Of a stretch of DNA of 64,000 nucleotides, positions 46,197 through 55,547 are shown piece by piece. The stretch comes from Pseudomonas lundensis (GTDB lineage Bacteria; Pseudomonadota; Gammaproteobacteria; Pseudomonadales; Pseudomonadaceae): contig NZ_NQKI01000002.1 in the NCBI RefSeq assembly GCF_002269125.1, positions 124,001-188,000 of the forward strand, read 5' to 3'. Numbering within the stretch: position 1 is the stretch's first letter; each line of letters starts with the position of its first letter. The notes beneath the pieces are model-generated. The model was given only the letters and a program-made list of their open reading frames with translations, had not been told where the DNA came from and made no database searches. Made by a program: the position numbers and the translations under genes.

Positions 46197-46895
46197 TTAA
46201 ATCGTCACGAGGCCACGTACACCGTCTGTTTGCATATTTTCACCCCGGCCTTGCTGAATGATTTCGCCCCGTGACATCACCAGATACTGATCGGCCAGCT
46301 CCTCGGCAAAGTCGTAAAACTGTTCCACCAGCAAAATCGCCATGTCCCCACGTGCGGCCAATTGCTTGATCACGGTGCCGATTTCCTTGATGACCGAGGG
46401 CTGGATGCCTTCGGTGGGTTCGTCGAGGATCAACAGCCGCGGGCGGCTGGCCAATGCACGGCCAATCGCCAGCTGTTGTTGCTGCCCCCCGGACAAATCG
46501 CCGCCGCGCCGATGCTTCATGTGCAGCAGCACCGGAAACAGTTCGTAGATAAACGCCGGTACGGCTTTGGCTTCGGCGCCGGGGAAGCGGGACAGGCCCA
46601 TCAACAGGTTTTCTTCCACCGTCAGACGCCCGAAGATTTCCCGGCCCTGCGGCACATAAGCGATGCCGGCATGAACCCTTTGGTGAGGTTTGAGCGAGGT
46701 GATGAGCCGGTCTTCCCACCGCACGTCACCCTCTTTGACGGGCAGCAAACCCATCAGGCACTTAAGCAAGGTGGTTTTGCCGACGCCGTTACGGCCCAGC
46801 AGGCACGTGACTTCGCCCACCCTGGCCTCAAACGACAAGCCGCGCAGGATGTGGCTGCCGCCGTAGAACTGATGCAGTTTTTCAACCTTCAACAT
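46197..46895 (-). CDS. urtE: Urea ABC transporter ATPase UrtE
   Basis: A 232-residue ABC ATPase. Walker A is LGRNGVGKTTLLKCLMGLLP (about residues 33-52), the signature DLSGGQQQQLAIGRALA lies near 134, and Walker B LLILDEPTEGIQPSVI follows. The EGIQPSVI sequence is typical of UrtE. The ATG at 46895 has AGGGGAT upstream and was preferred to the frame start at 46940. It is the last gene of urtABCDE. Confidence 0.95.
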   Translation of the reverse strand: MLKVEKLHQFYGGSHILRGLSFEARVGEVTCLLGRNGVGKTTLLKCLMGLLPVKEGDVRWEDRLITSLKPHQRVHAGIAYVPQGREIFGRLTVEENLLMGLSRFPGAEAKAVPAFIYELFPVLLHMKHRRGGDLSGGQQQQLAIGRALASRPRLLILDEPTEGIQPSVIKEIGTVIKQLAARGDMAILLVEQFYDFAEELADQYLVMSRGEIIQQGRGENMQTDGVRGLVTI

Positions 46896-46936
46896 GTTTG
46901 ATCCCCTTTTGACGACGCCGATCTGTGCCTGCTCTC

Positions 46937-47782
46937 TCAACGGCCCAGATACACCTCGATCACGCGTTCATCGGCTTGCACGTGCTCCAGCGAACCCTCG
47001 GCCAGCACACTGCCCTGATGCAACACGGTGACGTGGTCGGCAATCGAACCCACAAAGCCCATGTCGTGCTCCACGACCATCAGTGAATGCTTGCCCGCCA
47101 GGCTTTTGAACAGCTCGGCGGTGAACTCGGTTTCGGCGTCGGTCATGCCCGCCACAGGCTCATCCAGCAGCAATAACTGCGGGTCTTGCACCAGCAACAT
47201 GCCGATTTCCAGAAACTGTTTTTGCCCGTGGGACAACAGCCCCGCCGGGCGATGCGGCGCGTTGGCGAGACGGATGGTTTGCAGCACCTCGTCGATGCGG
47301 TCTTTTTGTTCGCCGGTCAGTGTGGCGCGCAAGCTGGCCCACACCGACTTGTCGGTTTTTTGCGCCAGCTCCAGGTTTTCGAACACGCTCAGCGCTTCGA
47401 ACACCGTGGGTTTTTGAAACTTGCGGCCAATCCCCGACTGGGCAATCTGCACTTCGCTCATCTGCCGCAGGTCGAGGGTTTCACCAAACCAGGCCTGACC
47501 TTCAGTGGGGCGGGTCTTGCCGGTGATAACGTCCATCATCGTGGTCTTGCCTGCGCCGTTAGGCCCGATGATGCAGCGCAACTCGCCGACCCCGATGTAC
47601 AGGTTGAGGTTGTTCAGTGCCTTGAAGCCATCAAAGCTGACGCTGATGCCCTCAAGGGTCAGGATCGTGCCGTGGCGGGTGTCGAGCCCCTTGCCAGCGG
47701 TCTGTCCCAGACCAATGGCATCGCGGCTGCTGCCTTGATCCTTGTTGGGGTCGAGCATGGGTTCGAGCAAGACATTCCTCAT
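46937..47782 (-). CDS. urtD: Urea ABC transporter ATPase UrtD
   Basis: A 281-residue ABC ATPase. Walker A is IIGPNGAGKTTMMDVITGKT (about residues 71-90), LLSHGQKQFLEIGMLL is the degenerate signature usual for UrtD, and Walker B LLLLDEPVAGMTDAE follows. The first about 37 residues before LTLEGISVSFDGF are extra and look flexible. The ATG overlaps the urtC stop by 4 bases. Confidence 0.95.
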   Translation of the reverse strand: MRNVLLEPMLDPNKDQGSSRDAIGLGQTAGKGLDTRHGTILTLEGISVSFDGFKALNNLNLYIGVGELRCIIGPNGAGKTTMMDVITGKTRPTEGQAWFGETLDLRQMSEVQIAQSGIGRKFQKPTVFEALSVFENLELAQKTDKSVWASLRATLTGEQKDRIDEVLQTIRLANAPHRPAGLLSHGQKQFLEIGMLLVQDPQLLLLDEPVAGMTDAETEFTAELFKSLAGKHSLMVVEHDMGFVGSIADHVTVLHQGSVLAEGSLEHVQADERVIEVYLGR

Positions 47783-48858
47783 TGATCACCCCTTTTCTTC
47801 AATAGCCCGATGACACCCTTGGGCAGGTACAGCGTGACGACGATAAACAGCGCACCGAGGAAGAGCAGCCAGTATTCGGGGAAGGCCACGGTGAACCAGC
47901 TCTTCATGCCGTTGACCACGCCTGCGCCCAGTAACGGGCCAATCAGCGTGCCGCGCCCGCCCAATGCCACCCACACAGCGGCTTCGATGGAGTTGGTGGG
48001 CGACATCTCGCCGGGGTTGATGATCCCCACTTGCGGCACATACAGCGCACCCGCCAGACCACACAGCACCGCGCTCAAGACCCACACGAACAGCTTGAAA
48101 CCACGCGGGTCGTAGCCGCAGAACATCAGGCGATTTTCGGCGTCTCGCACGGCGGTCAGCACGCGTCCGAATTTGCTGCGCGCCAGGCGCCAGCCCAGCA
48201 ACAGGCTGCTGACCAACAGCAGCACTGTGGCGAAAAACAGCGTCGCGCGGGTGCCGGGTTCGGTGATGCCGAAGCCCAAAATGGAGCGGAAGTGGGTGAA
48301 GCCGTTGTTGCCGCCAAAACCGGTTTCGTTGCGGAAAAACAGCAGCATCGCGGCGAACGTCAGGGCTTGGGTCATGATCGAAAAGTACACGCCCTTGATG
48401 CGCGAGCGGAACGCGAAGAACCCGAACACCAGCGCTACTAAACCCGGCGCCAGTACCACCAGGCACATTGCCCAGGCGAAGTGCTCGGTGCCCACCCAAT
48501 ACCACGGCAATTCGGTCCACGACAGGAAAGTCATGAAGGCAGGCAGTTCATCGCCCGCCGCCTGACGCATCAAGTACATGCCCATTGCGTAGCCGCCGAG
48601 GGCGAAAAACAGTCCGTGGCCCAATGACAGCAGGCCGGCGTACCCCCACACCAGATCCAGTGCCAGGGCGACGATGGCGTAACAGAGGATTTTCCCCACC
48701 AGCGTCAAGGTATACGCCGATACCTGAAACGGGCTGTCGGCAGGCAGCAGCGACAGCACCGGCATGGCCAGCAGGATGACTAGAACAACAGCGCCGATCA
48801 CTGCCGTTGCGGTCGGGCCGGCTTTTTGTGTCGCGGTCATTAGCAATGGCTGATTCAT
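47779..48858 (-). CDS. urtC: Urea ABC transporter permease UrtC
   Basis: A 359-residue LivM-type permease with about nine hydrophobic segments. It has LVWGYAGLLSLGHGLFFALG and the C-terminal loop WVALGGRGTLIGPLLGA, which contacts the ATPases. Its ATG overlaps the urtB stop by one base (TGATG), so the two are coupled. Confidence 0.95.
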   Translation of the reverse strand: MNQPLLMTATQKAGPTATAVIGAVVLVILLAMPVLSLLPADSPFQVSAYTLTLVGKILCYAIVALALDLVWGYAGLLSLGHGLFFALGGYAMGMYLMRQAAGDELPAFMTFLSWTELPWYWVGTEHFAWAMCLVVLAPGLVALVFGFFAFRSRIKGVYFSIMTQALTFAAMLLFFRNETGFGGNNGFTHFRSILGFGITEPGTRATLFFATVLLLVSSLLLGWRLARSKFGRVLTAVRDAENRLMFCGYDPRGFKLFVWVLSAVLCGLAGALYVPQVGIINPGEMSPTNSIEAAVWVALGGRGTLIGPLLGAGVVNGMKSWFTVAFPEYWLLFLGALFIVVTLYLPKGVIGLLKKRGDQ

Positions 48859-50360
48859 CAGTCGATCACCCGTCCTTTCAGCGCGAAAAGGCCTTGCGGG
48901 CGTTTCTGAATGAACAGAATGATCAGCCCCAGGATAAGGATTTTGCCGAGTACGGCGCCGATCTGCGGCTCGAGAATCTTGTTCGCGATGCCCAGTCCCA
49001 GCGCCGCGTACACCGTGCCCGCCAATTGGCCGACACCGCCCAGCACCACCACCAGAAAGGAATCAATGATGTAGCCCTGGCCCAGGTCGGGGCCTACGTT
49101 GCCGACTTGGCTCAAGGCCACGCCGCCCAGTCCGGCAATCCCCGAACCAAGGCCGAAGGCGAGCATGTCCACGCGCCCGGTGGGCACGCCGCAGCAAGCG
49201 GCCATGTTGCGGTTTTGGGTGACGGCACGCACGTTGAGCCCCAGACGGGTTTTGTTCAGCAACAACCAGGTGAGGAACACCACGGCCAGTGCGAAGCAGA
49301 TGATCACCAGCCGGTTGAACGGCAACACCAGATTGGGCAGCACTTGAACCCCGCCCGAAAGCCATGCGGGGTTGGCCACTTCGACGTTCTGCGCACCGAA
49401 TAGCAGGCGCACCAGTTGAATCAGGATCAGGCTGATGCCCCAAGTCGCGAGCAGGGTTTCCAGCGGGCGCCCGTAGAGGTGACGAATGATCGTGCGTTCC
49501 AGCACCATGCCCACCCCGGCGGTGACGAAGAACGCCACCGGCAGTGCCAGCAGCGGATAGAACTCAATGGCGCCGGGTGCGAAACGCTGGAACAGCAACT
49601 GCACGCCATACGTGGAATAAGCGCCGAGCATCAGCATTTCGCCGTGGGCCATGTTGATGACCCCCAGCAGGCCAAATGTGATCGCCAGCCCGAGGGCCGC
49701 CAGTAGCAGAATCGAGCCCAGTGACAAGCCGCTGAACGCCTGGCCCAGCAGGTCGCCAATCAGCAGCTTGCGTGTGACTTGCGCCAGGCTGGTTTCGGCC
49801 GCAGTGCGCACGCCGTGATCGGTTTCAACGTCCGGTTGCAGCAGGGTTTCAAGTCGCGTGCGGGCCAGCGGCTCGCCGGTTTCACCCAGCAGACGCACCG
49901 CTGCCAGACGCACGGCGGGGTCGGCGTCCACCAGTTGCAGATTGGCCAATGCGAGGCTCAAGGCCGCGCGCACATCGTCATCGGTTTCGAGGGTCAGGCG
50001 ACGATTGAGCAGTGCAAGCTGGGCGGGTTTCGCGGTTTTCTGCACCTGTCGCGCGGCATTCAGGCGCTGTTGGGGATCAGCCGCCAGCAGTTGATGGCTG
50101 GCCACTGCGTTGTCGATCAAGGCGCGCAGACGGTTGTTCAAACGCACGGTCTTGGGCTGGCCATCGACGGTGACCTGCCCACTTTGCAGTTCGCTGAGCA
50201 GTGCGATGCGGGCCGGGTCGGGTTGGGCCGCCCAGCCTTCAAGCAACTTGACCTGCATGGGCAGATTGGCGCCAGCAAACTCACTGGCGTCATCGGCATA
50301 CGCGCCTGCGGGCAATAGCAGCAGGCAGGCGACGATAAAACGGTAAAAGACGGTGGGCAT
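48858..50360 (-). CDS. urtB: Urea ABC transporter permease UrtB
   Basis: A 500-residue LivH-type permease. A signal-like segment (about residues 6-22) is followed by a periplasmic helical part (about 25-190) with HEAT-like repeats such as DPAVRLAAVRLLGETGEPLA. The membrane core starts near 200 and has LGVINMAHGEMLMLGAYSTY and VVLGGVGQLAGTVYAAL. This N-terminal extension is usual for proteobacterial UrtB and absent from LivH. It comes 70 bases after urtA, with a hairpin between. Confidence 0.94.
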   Translation of the reverse strand: MPTVFYRFIVACLLLLPAGAYADDASEFAGANLPMQVKLLEGWAAQPDPARIALLSELQSGQVTVDGQPKTVRLNNRLRALIDNAVASHQLLAADPQQRLNAARQVQKTAKPAQLALLNRRLTLETDDDVRAALSLALANLQLVDADPAVRLAAVRLLGETGEPLARTRLETLLQPDVETDHGVRTAAETSLAQVTRKLLIGDLLGQAFSGLSLGSILLLAALGLAITFGLLGVINMAHGEMLMLGAYSTYGVQLLFQRFAPGAIEFYPLLALPVAFFVTAGVGMVLERTIIRHLYGRPLETLLATWGISLILIQLVRLLFGAQNVEVANPAWLSGGVQVLPNLVLPFNRLVIICFALAVVFLTWLLLNKTRLGLNVRAVTQNRNMAACCGVPTGRVDMLAFGLGSGIAGLGGVALSQVGNVGPDLGQGYIIDSFLVVVLGGVGQLAGTVYAALGLGIANKILEPQIGAVLGKILILGLIILFIQKRPQGLFALKGRVID

Positions 50361-50385
50361 AGTGAGTGTCCCTGTAAGCGCGGCT

Positions 50386-50418
50386 CCCTCTCCCAGCGGG
50401 AGTGGATCGGGGAGAGGG
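50386..50418 (-). terminator. Hairpin between urtA and urtB
   Basis: CCCTCTCCC and GGGAGAGGG pair across a 15-base loop. As with livK-livH, such a stem after the binding-protein gene probably raises its mRNA level relative to the membrane genes. There is no T run. Confidence 0.5.
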
Positions 50419-50430
50419 GCTTTATTGTGG

Positions 50431-51696
50431 TTAGTTACCCTTCACCGCGTGATCCGGCTTTTTATCGTTGCCCGGGATGTAAGGGCTCCAGGGTTGGGCA
50501 CGGATCGGGCCGTCGGTCTGCCAGACCACGCTGAACTGACCGTCGGGCTGGATTTCGCCAATCATCACGGGCTTGTGCAGGTGGTGGTTGGTCTTGTCCA
50601 TGGTCAGTGTGTAACCCGACGGTGCCGCGAAGGTTTGTCCGGCCAGCGCCTCGCGCACCTTGTCCACGTCGGTCGATTTGGCCTGTTCCGCGGCTTGCGC
50701 CCACATGTGGATGCCGACGTAGGTGGCTTCCATCGGGTCGTTGGTCACGGCTTTGTCGGCGCCCGGCAGGTTGTGTTGCTTGGCATAGGCCTTCCAGTCA
50801 GCGACGAATTTCTGGTTGACCGGGTTCTCCACCGACTGGAAGTAGTTCCACGCGGCCAGGTTGCCCACCAGCGGCTTGGTGTCGATGCCACGCAGCTCTT
50901 CTTCGCCCACCGAGAAGGCAATCACCGGCACGTCGGTGGCCTTGATGCCCTGGTTGGCCAGCTCTTTATAGAACGGCACATTGGAGTCGCCGTTGACGGT
51001 GGAGATCACTGCGGTCTTGCCGCCGGCCGAGAATTTTTTGATGTTGGACACGATGGTCTGGTAATCGCTGTGGCCGAACGGGGTGTAAACCTCTTCGATG
51101 TCTTTGTCGGCCACGCCTTTTGAGTGCAGGAACGCGCGCAGGATTTTGTTGGTGGTGCGCGGGTACACATAGTCAGTGCCCAGCAACACGAACCGTTGGG
51201 CGCTGCCGCCGTCTTCGCTCATCAGGTATTCAACGGCCGGGATGGCCTGCTGGTTGGGCGCGGCGCCGGTGTAGAACACGTTGGGTGACATTTCCTCACC
51301 TTCGTATTGCACCGGGTAGAACAGCAAACCGTTGAGTTCTTCAAACACCGGCAACACCGACTTGCGCGACACTGACGTCCAGCAGCCGAACACCACGGCG
51401 ACCTTGTCCTGGGTCAGCAGTTGGCGACCTTTTTCAGCAAACAGGGGCCAGTTGGAGGCGGGGTCGACCACTACCGCTTCGAGCATTTTGCCGTTCACCC
51501 CGCCTTTGGCGTTGATCTCGTCAATGGTCATCAGCGCCATGTCTTTGAGCGAGGTCTCGGAGATCGCCATGGTGCCGGACAGCGAATGAAGAATGCCGAC
51601 CTTGATGGTCTCGGCTGCGTGGACCGTCCAGCTCATGCCCATGGCTGCGATTGAGGCGGTAAGGGTGAAAGCTTTGATCAAGCTGCGACGCTTCAT
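50431..51696 (-). CDS. urtA: Urea ABC transporter substrate-binding protein UrtA
   Basis: A 421-residue periplasmic urea-binding protein. Residues 1-27 form a signal peptide with an RR pair (MKRRSLIKAFTL) and an AHA-type end before AETIKVGILHSLSGTMAISE. That segment and FGCWTSVSRKSVLPVFEELN and GLLFYPVQYEGEE are characteristic of UrtA. GGAG precedes the ATG at 51696; the frame extends to 51876 but the extra 60 residues lack a ribosome site and run over the sigma-54 promoter. It is first in urtABCDE. Confidence 0.96.
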   Translation of the reverse strand: MKRRSLIKAFTLTASIAAMGMSWTVHAAETIKVGILHSLSGTMAISETSLKDMALMTIDEINAKGGVNGKMLEAVVVDPASNWPLFAEKGRQLLTQDKVAVVFGCWTSVSRKSVLPVFEELNGLLFYPVQYEGEEMSPNVFYTGAAPNQQAIPAVEYLMSEDGGSAQRFVLLGTDYVYPRTTNKILRAFLHSKGVADKDIEEVYTPFGHSDYQTIVSNIKKFSAGGKTAVISTVNGDSNVPFYKELANQGIKATDVPVIAFSVGEEELRGIDTKPLVGNLAAWNYFQSVENPVNQKFVADWKAYAKQHNLPGADKAVTNDPMEATYVGIHMWAQAAEQAKSTDVDKVREALAGQTFAAPSGYTLTMDKTNHHLHKPVMIGEIQPDGQFSVVWQTDGPIRAQPWSPYIPGNDKKPDHAVKGN

Positions 51697-51755
51697 GGTG
51701 CGATCTCCAGAGTTCTGATGGTTGGCGAGCCAATACCTGCACTGCCAAGGGCTGT

Positions 51756-51771
51756 AGCAAGGGCTGTGCCG
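51756..51771 (-). promoter_or_regulatory. Sigma-54 (RpoN) promoter of urtABCDE
   Basis: Read on the minus strand, CGGCACAGCCCTTGCT matches TGGCAC-N5-TTGCW with one change; GG and GC are 10 bases apart. It lies 60 bases before the urtA ATG, giving a leader of about 50 bases. Confidence 0.7.
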
Positions 51772-51866
51772 GATTGCTAAAGCCCTCTGAATAAGGGGGT
51801 TGCACACAAAGTGAGCCTTTTTTCGCACCACGACAGCGCCTGCAACCAACCCGCGTGCACGCCGAT

Positions 51867-51881
51867 GCGCCGCCATGGTGC
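51867..51881. promoter_or_regulatory. NtrC-like enhancer site upstream of urtA
   Basis: GCGCCGCCATGGTGC matches GCACC-N5-GGTGC with one mismatch and lies about 100 bases upstream of the sigma-54 promoter, a normal enhancer distance. The rest of the gap 51697-52046 shows no gene; it also has the palindrome TTGGCGAGCCAA (51722-51733) in the urtA leader. Confidence 0.45.
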
Positions 51882-52046
51882 TTTGCCCGATGAAGGCGCG
51901 CAGGCAGTGAACCGCTGCCTGAAACAGAGCGTTTTGCAGGGACGCGCCATTTAAGTAATTAAATATGACCTGCGCTCAGGGCCGCTCTTGATGATGGGAA
52001 GGCGCAACGGCGTTGCGCTCAACCATCTGATTCAAGGAGTGTGAAA

Positions 52047-55000
52047 GTGAGCCAGTTTTTTCACGAGCGCGTGGAGCGCGGTACAGCGGCCAAGACTGTG
52101 CCGCTGCCTGCGTTAAGCCCGCCGTTTGCTTACCCTGATGACGCGGCCCGATATGCCCACGAAATGATTGGTGACCGGCGTGAGGTGGAGTACGGCGGAG
52201 TCATCTTGCAGCGTCAGGACGGGTTGTTTCTGGCGACCTTGCCGGTTCAGGGCGAAAGCCGGATGTTCCAGCATGCCCGGGTGCTCTCGACGGATGCGGA
52301 CAATAATTTTCTGCACCCGCCGGGCTACACCTGCTACGCGTTTTATCATTCCCATCCCAATAACTACGAAGAGGTTAAAAGGTACTTTCCGAGTTGGTCG
52401 AAAGAGTCTGTTGAGACCTCGATGAATTTCTTTTCGCCGCCCGATGTGATCTTCACCGTCGGCATGCGAGGGTTTGCGCGGGCGGGCTATTTATCCGGGC
52501 TTAATGGTTCGCTGATCAAATACGTGCCCAGTGGGTCTGACGCGGAGCACGCCCTGGTGCAGGCCTATCAAAAAGGAATCATCAGGGCCAAGCGCCTGAT
52601 CGAATATGTGCACGAACTGTCAGCGGCGGGCGAACTGAGCGTTATCCAAACCAACGACATCTGGGGATGGAAAGTCGGAAAGGTGGGGGCCGATTTCAGC
52701 ATTTACGTCCCGGCTGCCGGCATTGATGCGCCGAGCAAACGCGTGCAGCAACCTGCTTACAGCCCGGTTTTCACAACGCTACTGGAGGCCGTGAAATTCA
52801 CCCGGTTGCGTCAGTATCAACAGCCTGAGCAACAATATGGCTACATCCTTAAATACCAGGATAAGGAGCAGTACCTGGCCACCGAGCCGGTAGTCGGTGC
52901 GCCAACTCCGTTCTCCCCTGAGGGTGTGTTTACCTTTAACGCAGCGGGTGCCGTGGTCATACCCAGAAATCTGGATGTGATTGCCCAGTATTACTGCGAC
53001 AGCCTGTACCACGACCCGGCTCAGGTTCCGGCTCAACAGGCTCAGGTGTACAAGCGCTTTATCGAGCCCGGCGCGCTGGCGCACAGCCTGCGCCTGGCGC
53101 TAGCCCTGCGTTTTGATCGGCCAATACCGCCGTTGCCCTTGTACATCACAGTACGTGATGGTGCATTGCTGACGTATCAACCCTCTTCGACGTTTGCCGA
53201 AGAACCCTACGTGCGCCTGCTCAGCGTGGCCGAAGGCGGCGGTCTGGCAATTAAGCGCGACCTGTTGAGCGGTCATGTCACGCCCACTGCCTATATCCGC
53301 GGGCTGGCGCAAATGGGCACCTTGCAGGTGGTGTACCACAGCGATGTCTGGGGGCAGCCGGGTCAGGTCAAGCCGGATTGGACGCCGTATGCGCGCCTGC
53401 GTCGCAGAGCCTTGAGCCCTTCATTTGCAACGGCTGAAGACGCCGCCCGTTATGTCCATCAGAAAATAAGGCGCTCAGCCCGGACAGACCGCATCTTTGG
53501 TGGCCTGATCTTCCAACGGCTCGACAGGCGATTTGTGGCGACCGAGCCTCTGGCAGGGCGCAATGAAACCTTCGATCCCTCGGGCATCATCCCCGGCGAA
53601 CGCCTTGACCTGACACCGGCAGGCGCAAGCGTTGTGGCGTTCTATCATGCTCATCACGCGCAGCACTCGATGTTGTCGACGCCGGACGTTGAGCAACAGC
53701 TGTACGCCAATATGTTTGAACCGCATGAGCTGTGCGCCGCTATCCAGGACCGTGACTGGGCGGCGGCTCGCTTTTTGTCCACCCCGGACGGCGCGCTACT
53801 CAAGTACGTGCCCAGTGGCTCTGATCGCGAAAAGAAGTTCCTTGCCCGGCTAGCACCGCCGGCGGCCAACCCGCAAAACGTGCGCCACAACACGCTGCAG
53901 CTCAAATTGCGCACCCATACGCTTAAGCCGACCGAGTACGTGGGGCAAGTGGTGCGAACCGGTGATCTGTACGTGATCGAGGGGAGTCCTTTATGGGGGC
54001 AACCTGCCAGGATCACCCCGCAATGGAAGCCCTCGCCTGCACCCGTTGACGTTCAGCAGGCCACTGTCCAGCCAGCGTTAAGCCCTGTATTTACACAGTC
54101 CCGTGACGCGGCCCGGTATGCACATACCCACATGGGGGCACGCCACAAGCGCCAATTTGGATTTATTTTGAAAAGCGTCCACAGCGACGAGTTTGTCGCG
54201 ACGTTGCCGATGGAGGGCGGTGGGTTATTACTGGACCGCGTTTTCCCGCGTGAACACGCTGAGCGAAATAACACCCTGCCTTCGGGGTTCAAGCTTCATG
54301 CGGTCTATCTGGGTGCCCCGGCAACCTATTTAGCGACCCCCTGGGAAGTGAGAGAGGTGCGCAACCTCAATACGCTGTTGGGGTTTGTGACGCCTGACGA
54401 CTTCGCAGACGGGTTGGGGCTGGTGAGTATGGTCAAGCAGCAGCGTGGCGCGTTTACGGGCGAGGTGCCGCTGTACCTGTCCACCAATGAAGGCGCGCTA
54501 CTCAGGTATGTCCCGGTTAACCTGCGGCTGCAATTGACCTCCGGTCTGTTTCGCGACTGGGGCCGCCCGTTGCTGACCGACATACTGACCGGCGCATTGC
54601 ATGTCACCAATTATGTCTATCAAGTGGCAGCCAGCGGTCAGCTTGATGTGTTGATTAAAAGCCCGCTCTGGAGCACCCCGGGGACCGTCACGGCCAGTTG
54701 GCTGCCTTACCGTAAACCGGTGACCATGCCGGTCGCGCAGACCCGGCGCTTTGCGTTGAGCCCTGTTTTCGCCCATGCCGACGATGCCGCCCGCTATGTG
54801 AACTCGAGCATTGCGCACCCCAACGCGTTAAATCTGGTCGCAGCCATATTGGGCACGTCTGACTACAACACCTTTGTCGCCATAGAACCCCTCACGGGCG
54901 GGGAGGTGGCCAATGCTCCGGAAACCCTGTTGTTCACCCACAAACACGTGGACGGCCAGTTGCACCCCCTACCGGTTTTTGCAGCGGGCTATACGCGCAA

Positions 55001-55547
55001 ACACCTGGTGTTTTCTCGTGCGCCATCACTCCAGGCGTCCTACAGCAGGCTTGAGAACAACTTGCTCAACAACATGTTTTGGCCAGTGGATATTTGCTAC
55101 GCCACCGACCTTTTAAAAACCTATGACAGCGACAACAGCTTTGCGACGATCTACCACTCGACCGATGATGGCGCGCTGTTGAAATACACGCGTGGCACCT
55201 CGGCGGCGACACAGCAGCTCTGCCAGCCGATCAGTGGATCGAACCTTACCTATGAGGGGTATTTCGCGGAGAACTATCAACCGGACCGCACCACTCGACG
55301 TTACGAGGAATACGTTCCACCGACGCTCAAACCCAGCGAGTTACTGACGCGTGTCCTTAATAGCGGAACGTTGAGTGTGGTGGTAATCAGCCCGACCTGG
55401 CCGCATAAGGGCGATGTCGCCCAGAGCCTCACCATCACCGGCCAAACCCAGCAAACACCGTTTGACTGGGACGATGCCAGCAAGCTGCAACAGGGCGCAG
55501 CGAGCACCCTGGAAATCCCGTCAGCGCCGTGGCACGACGAGCTTTAG
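52047..55547 (+). CDS. Large five-module DUF4329-like protein (unknown function)
   Basis: A 1166-residue protein built from five tandem modules of about 215-225 residues, starting near residues 21, 236, 455, 677 and 903. Each module begins with a form of ALSPVF-x4-DAARY, then GG-x-I-(8)-F-x-ATEPL, then a histidine-containing strand in some, then GALLKYVPSGSD, and ends G-x-L-x-V-I-x-SPLWG-x-PG. The GG-(strand)-ATEP and YH-x-H features resemble DUF4329 as I remember it. Module 1 has HSH at 101-103 and SPPD at 130-133. Module 3 has HAH at 534-536 and STPD at 544-547. Modules 2, 4 and 5 lack these. There is no signal peptide or membrane helix. GTG at 52047 has AAGGAG 7 bases upstream; the GTG at 52041 is too close to it. 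It stands alone, and its stop overlaps that of the convergent permease gene. Confidence 0.75.
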   Translation: MSQFFHERVERGTAAKTVPLPALSPPFAYPDDAARYAHEMIGDRREVEYGGVILQRQDGLFLATLPVQGESRMFQHARVLSTDADNNFLHPPGYTCYAFYHSHPNNYEEVKRYFPSWSKESVETSMNFFSPPDVIFTVGMRGFARAGYLSGLNGSLIKYVPSGSDAEHALVQAYQKGIIRAKRLIEYVHELSAAGELSVIQTNDIWGWKVGKVGADFSIYVPAAGIDAPSKRVQQPAYSPVFTTLLEAVKFTRLRQYQQPEQQYGYILKYQDKEQYLATEPVVGAPTPFSPEGVFTFNAAGAVVIPRNLDVIAQYYCDSLYHDPAQVPAQQAQVYKRFIEPGALAHSLRLALALRFDRPIPPLPLYITVRDGALLTYQPSSTFAEEPYVRLLSVAEGGGLAIKRDLLSGHVTPTAYIRGLAQMGTLQVVYHSDVWGQPGQVKPDWTPYARLRRRALSPSFATAEDAARYVHQKIRRSARTDRIFGGLIFQRLDRRFVATEPLAGRNETFDPSGIIPGERLDLTPAGASVVAFYHAHHAQHSMLSTPDVEQQLYANMFEPHELCAAIQDRDWAAARFLSTPDGALLKYVPSGSDREKKFLARLAPPAANPQNVRHNTLQLKLRTHTLKPTEYVGQVVRTGDLYVIEGSPLWGQPARITPQWKPSPAPVDVQQATVQPALSPVFTQSRDAARYAHTHMGARHKRQFGFILKSVHSDEFVATLPMEGGGLLLDRVFPREHAERNNTLPSGFKLHAVYLGAPATYLATPWEVREVRNLNTLLGFVTPDDFADGLGLVSMVKQQRGAFTGEVPLYLSTNEGALLRYVPVNLRLQLTSGLFRDWGRPLLTDILTGALHVTNYVYQVAASGQLDVLIKSPLWSTPGTVTASWLPYRKPVTMPVAQTRRFALSPVFAHADDAARYVNSSIAHPNALNLVAAILGTSDYNTFVAIEPLTGGEVANAPETLLFTHKHVDGQLHPLPVFAAGYTRKHLVFSRAPSLQASYSRLENNLLNNMFWPVDICYATDLLKTYDSDNSFATIYHSTDDGALLKYTRGTSAATQQLCQPISGSNLTYEGYFAENYQPDRTTRRYEEYVPPTLKPSELLTRVLNSGTLSVVVISPTWPHKGDVAQSLTITGQTQQTPFDWDDASKLQQGAASTLEIPSAPWHDEL

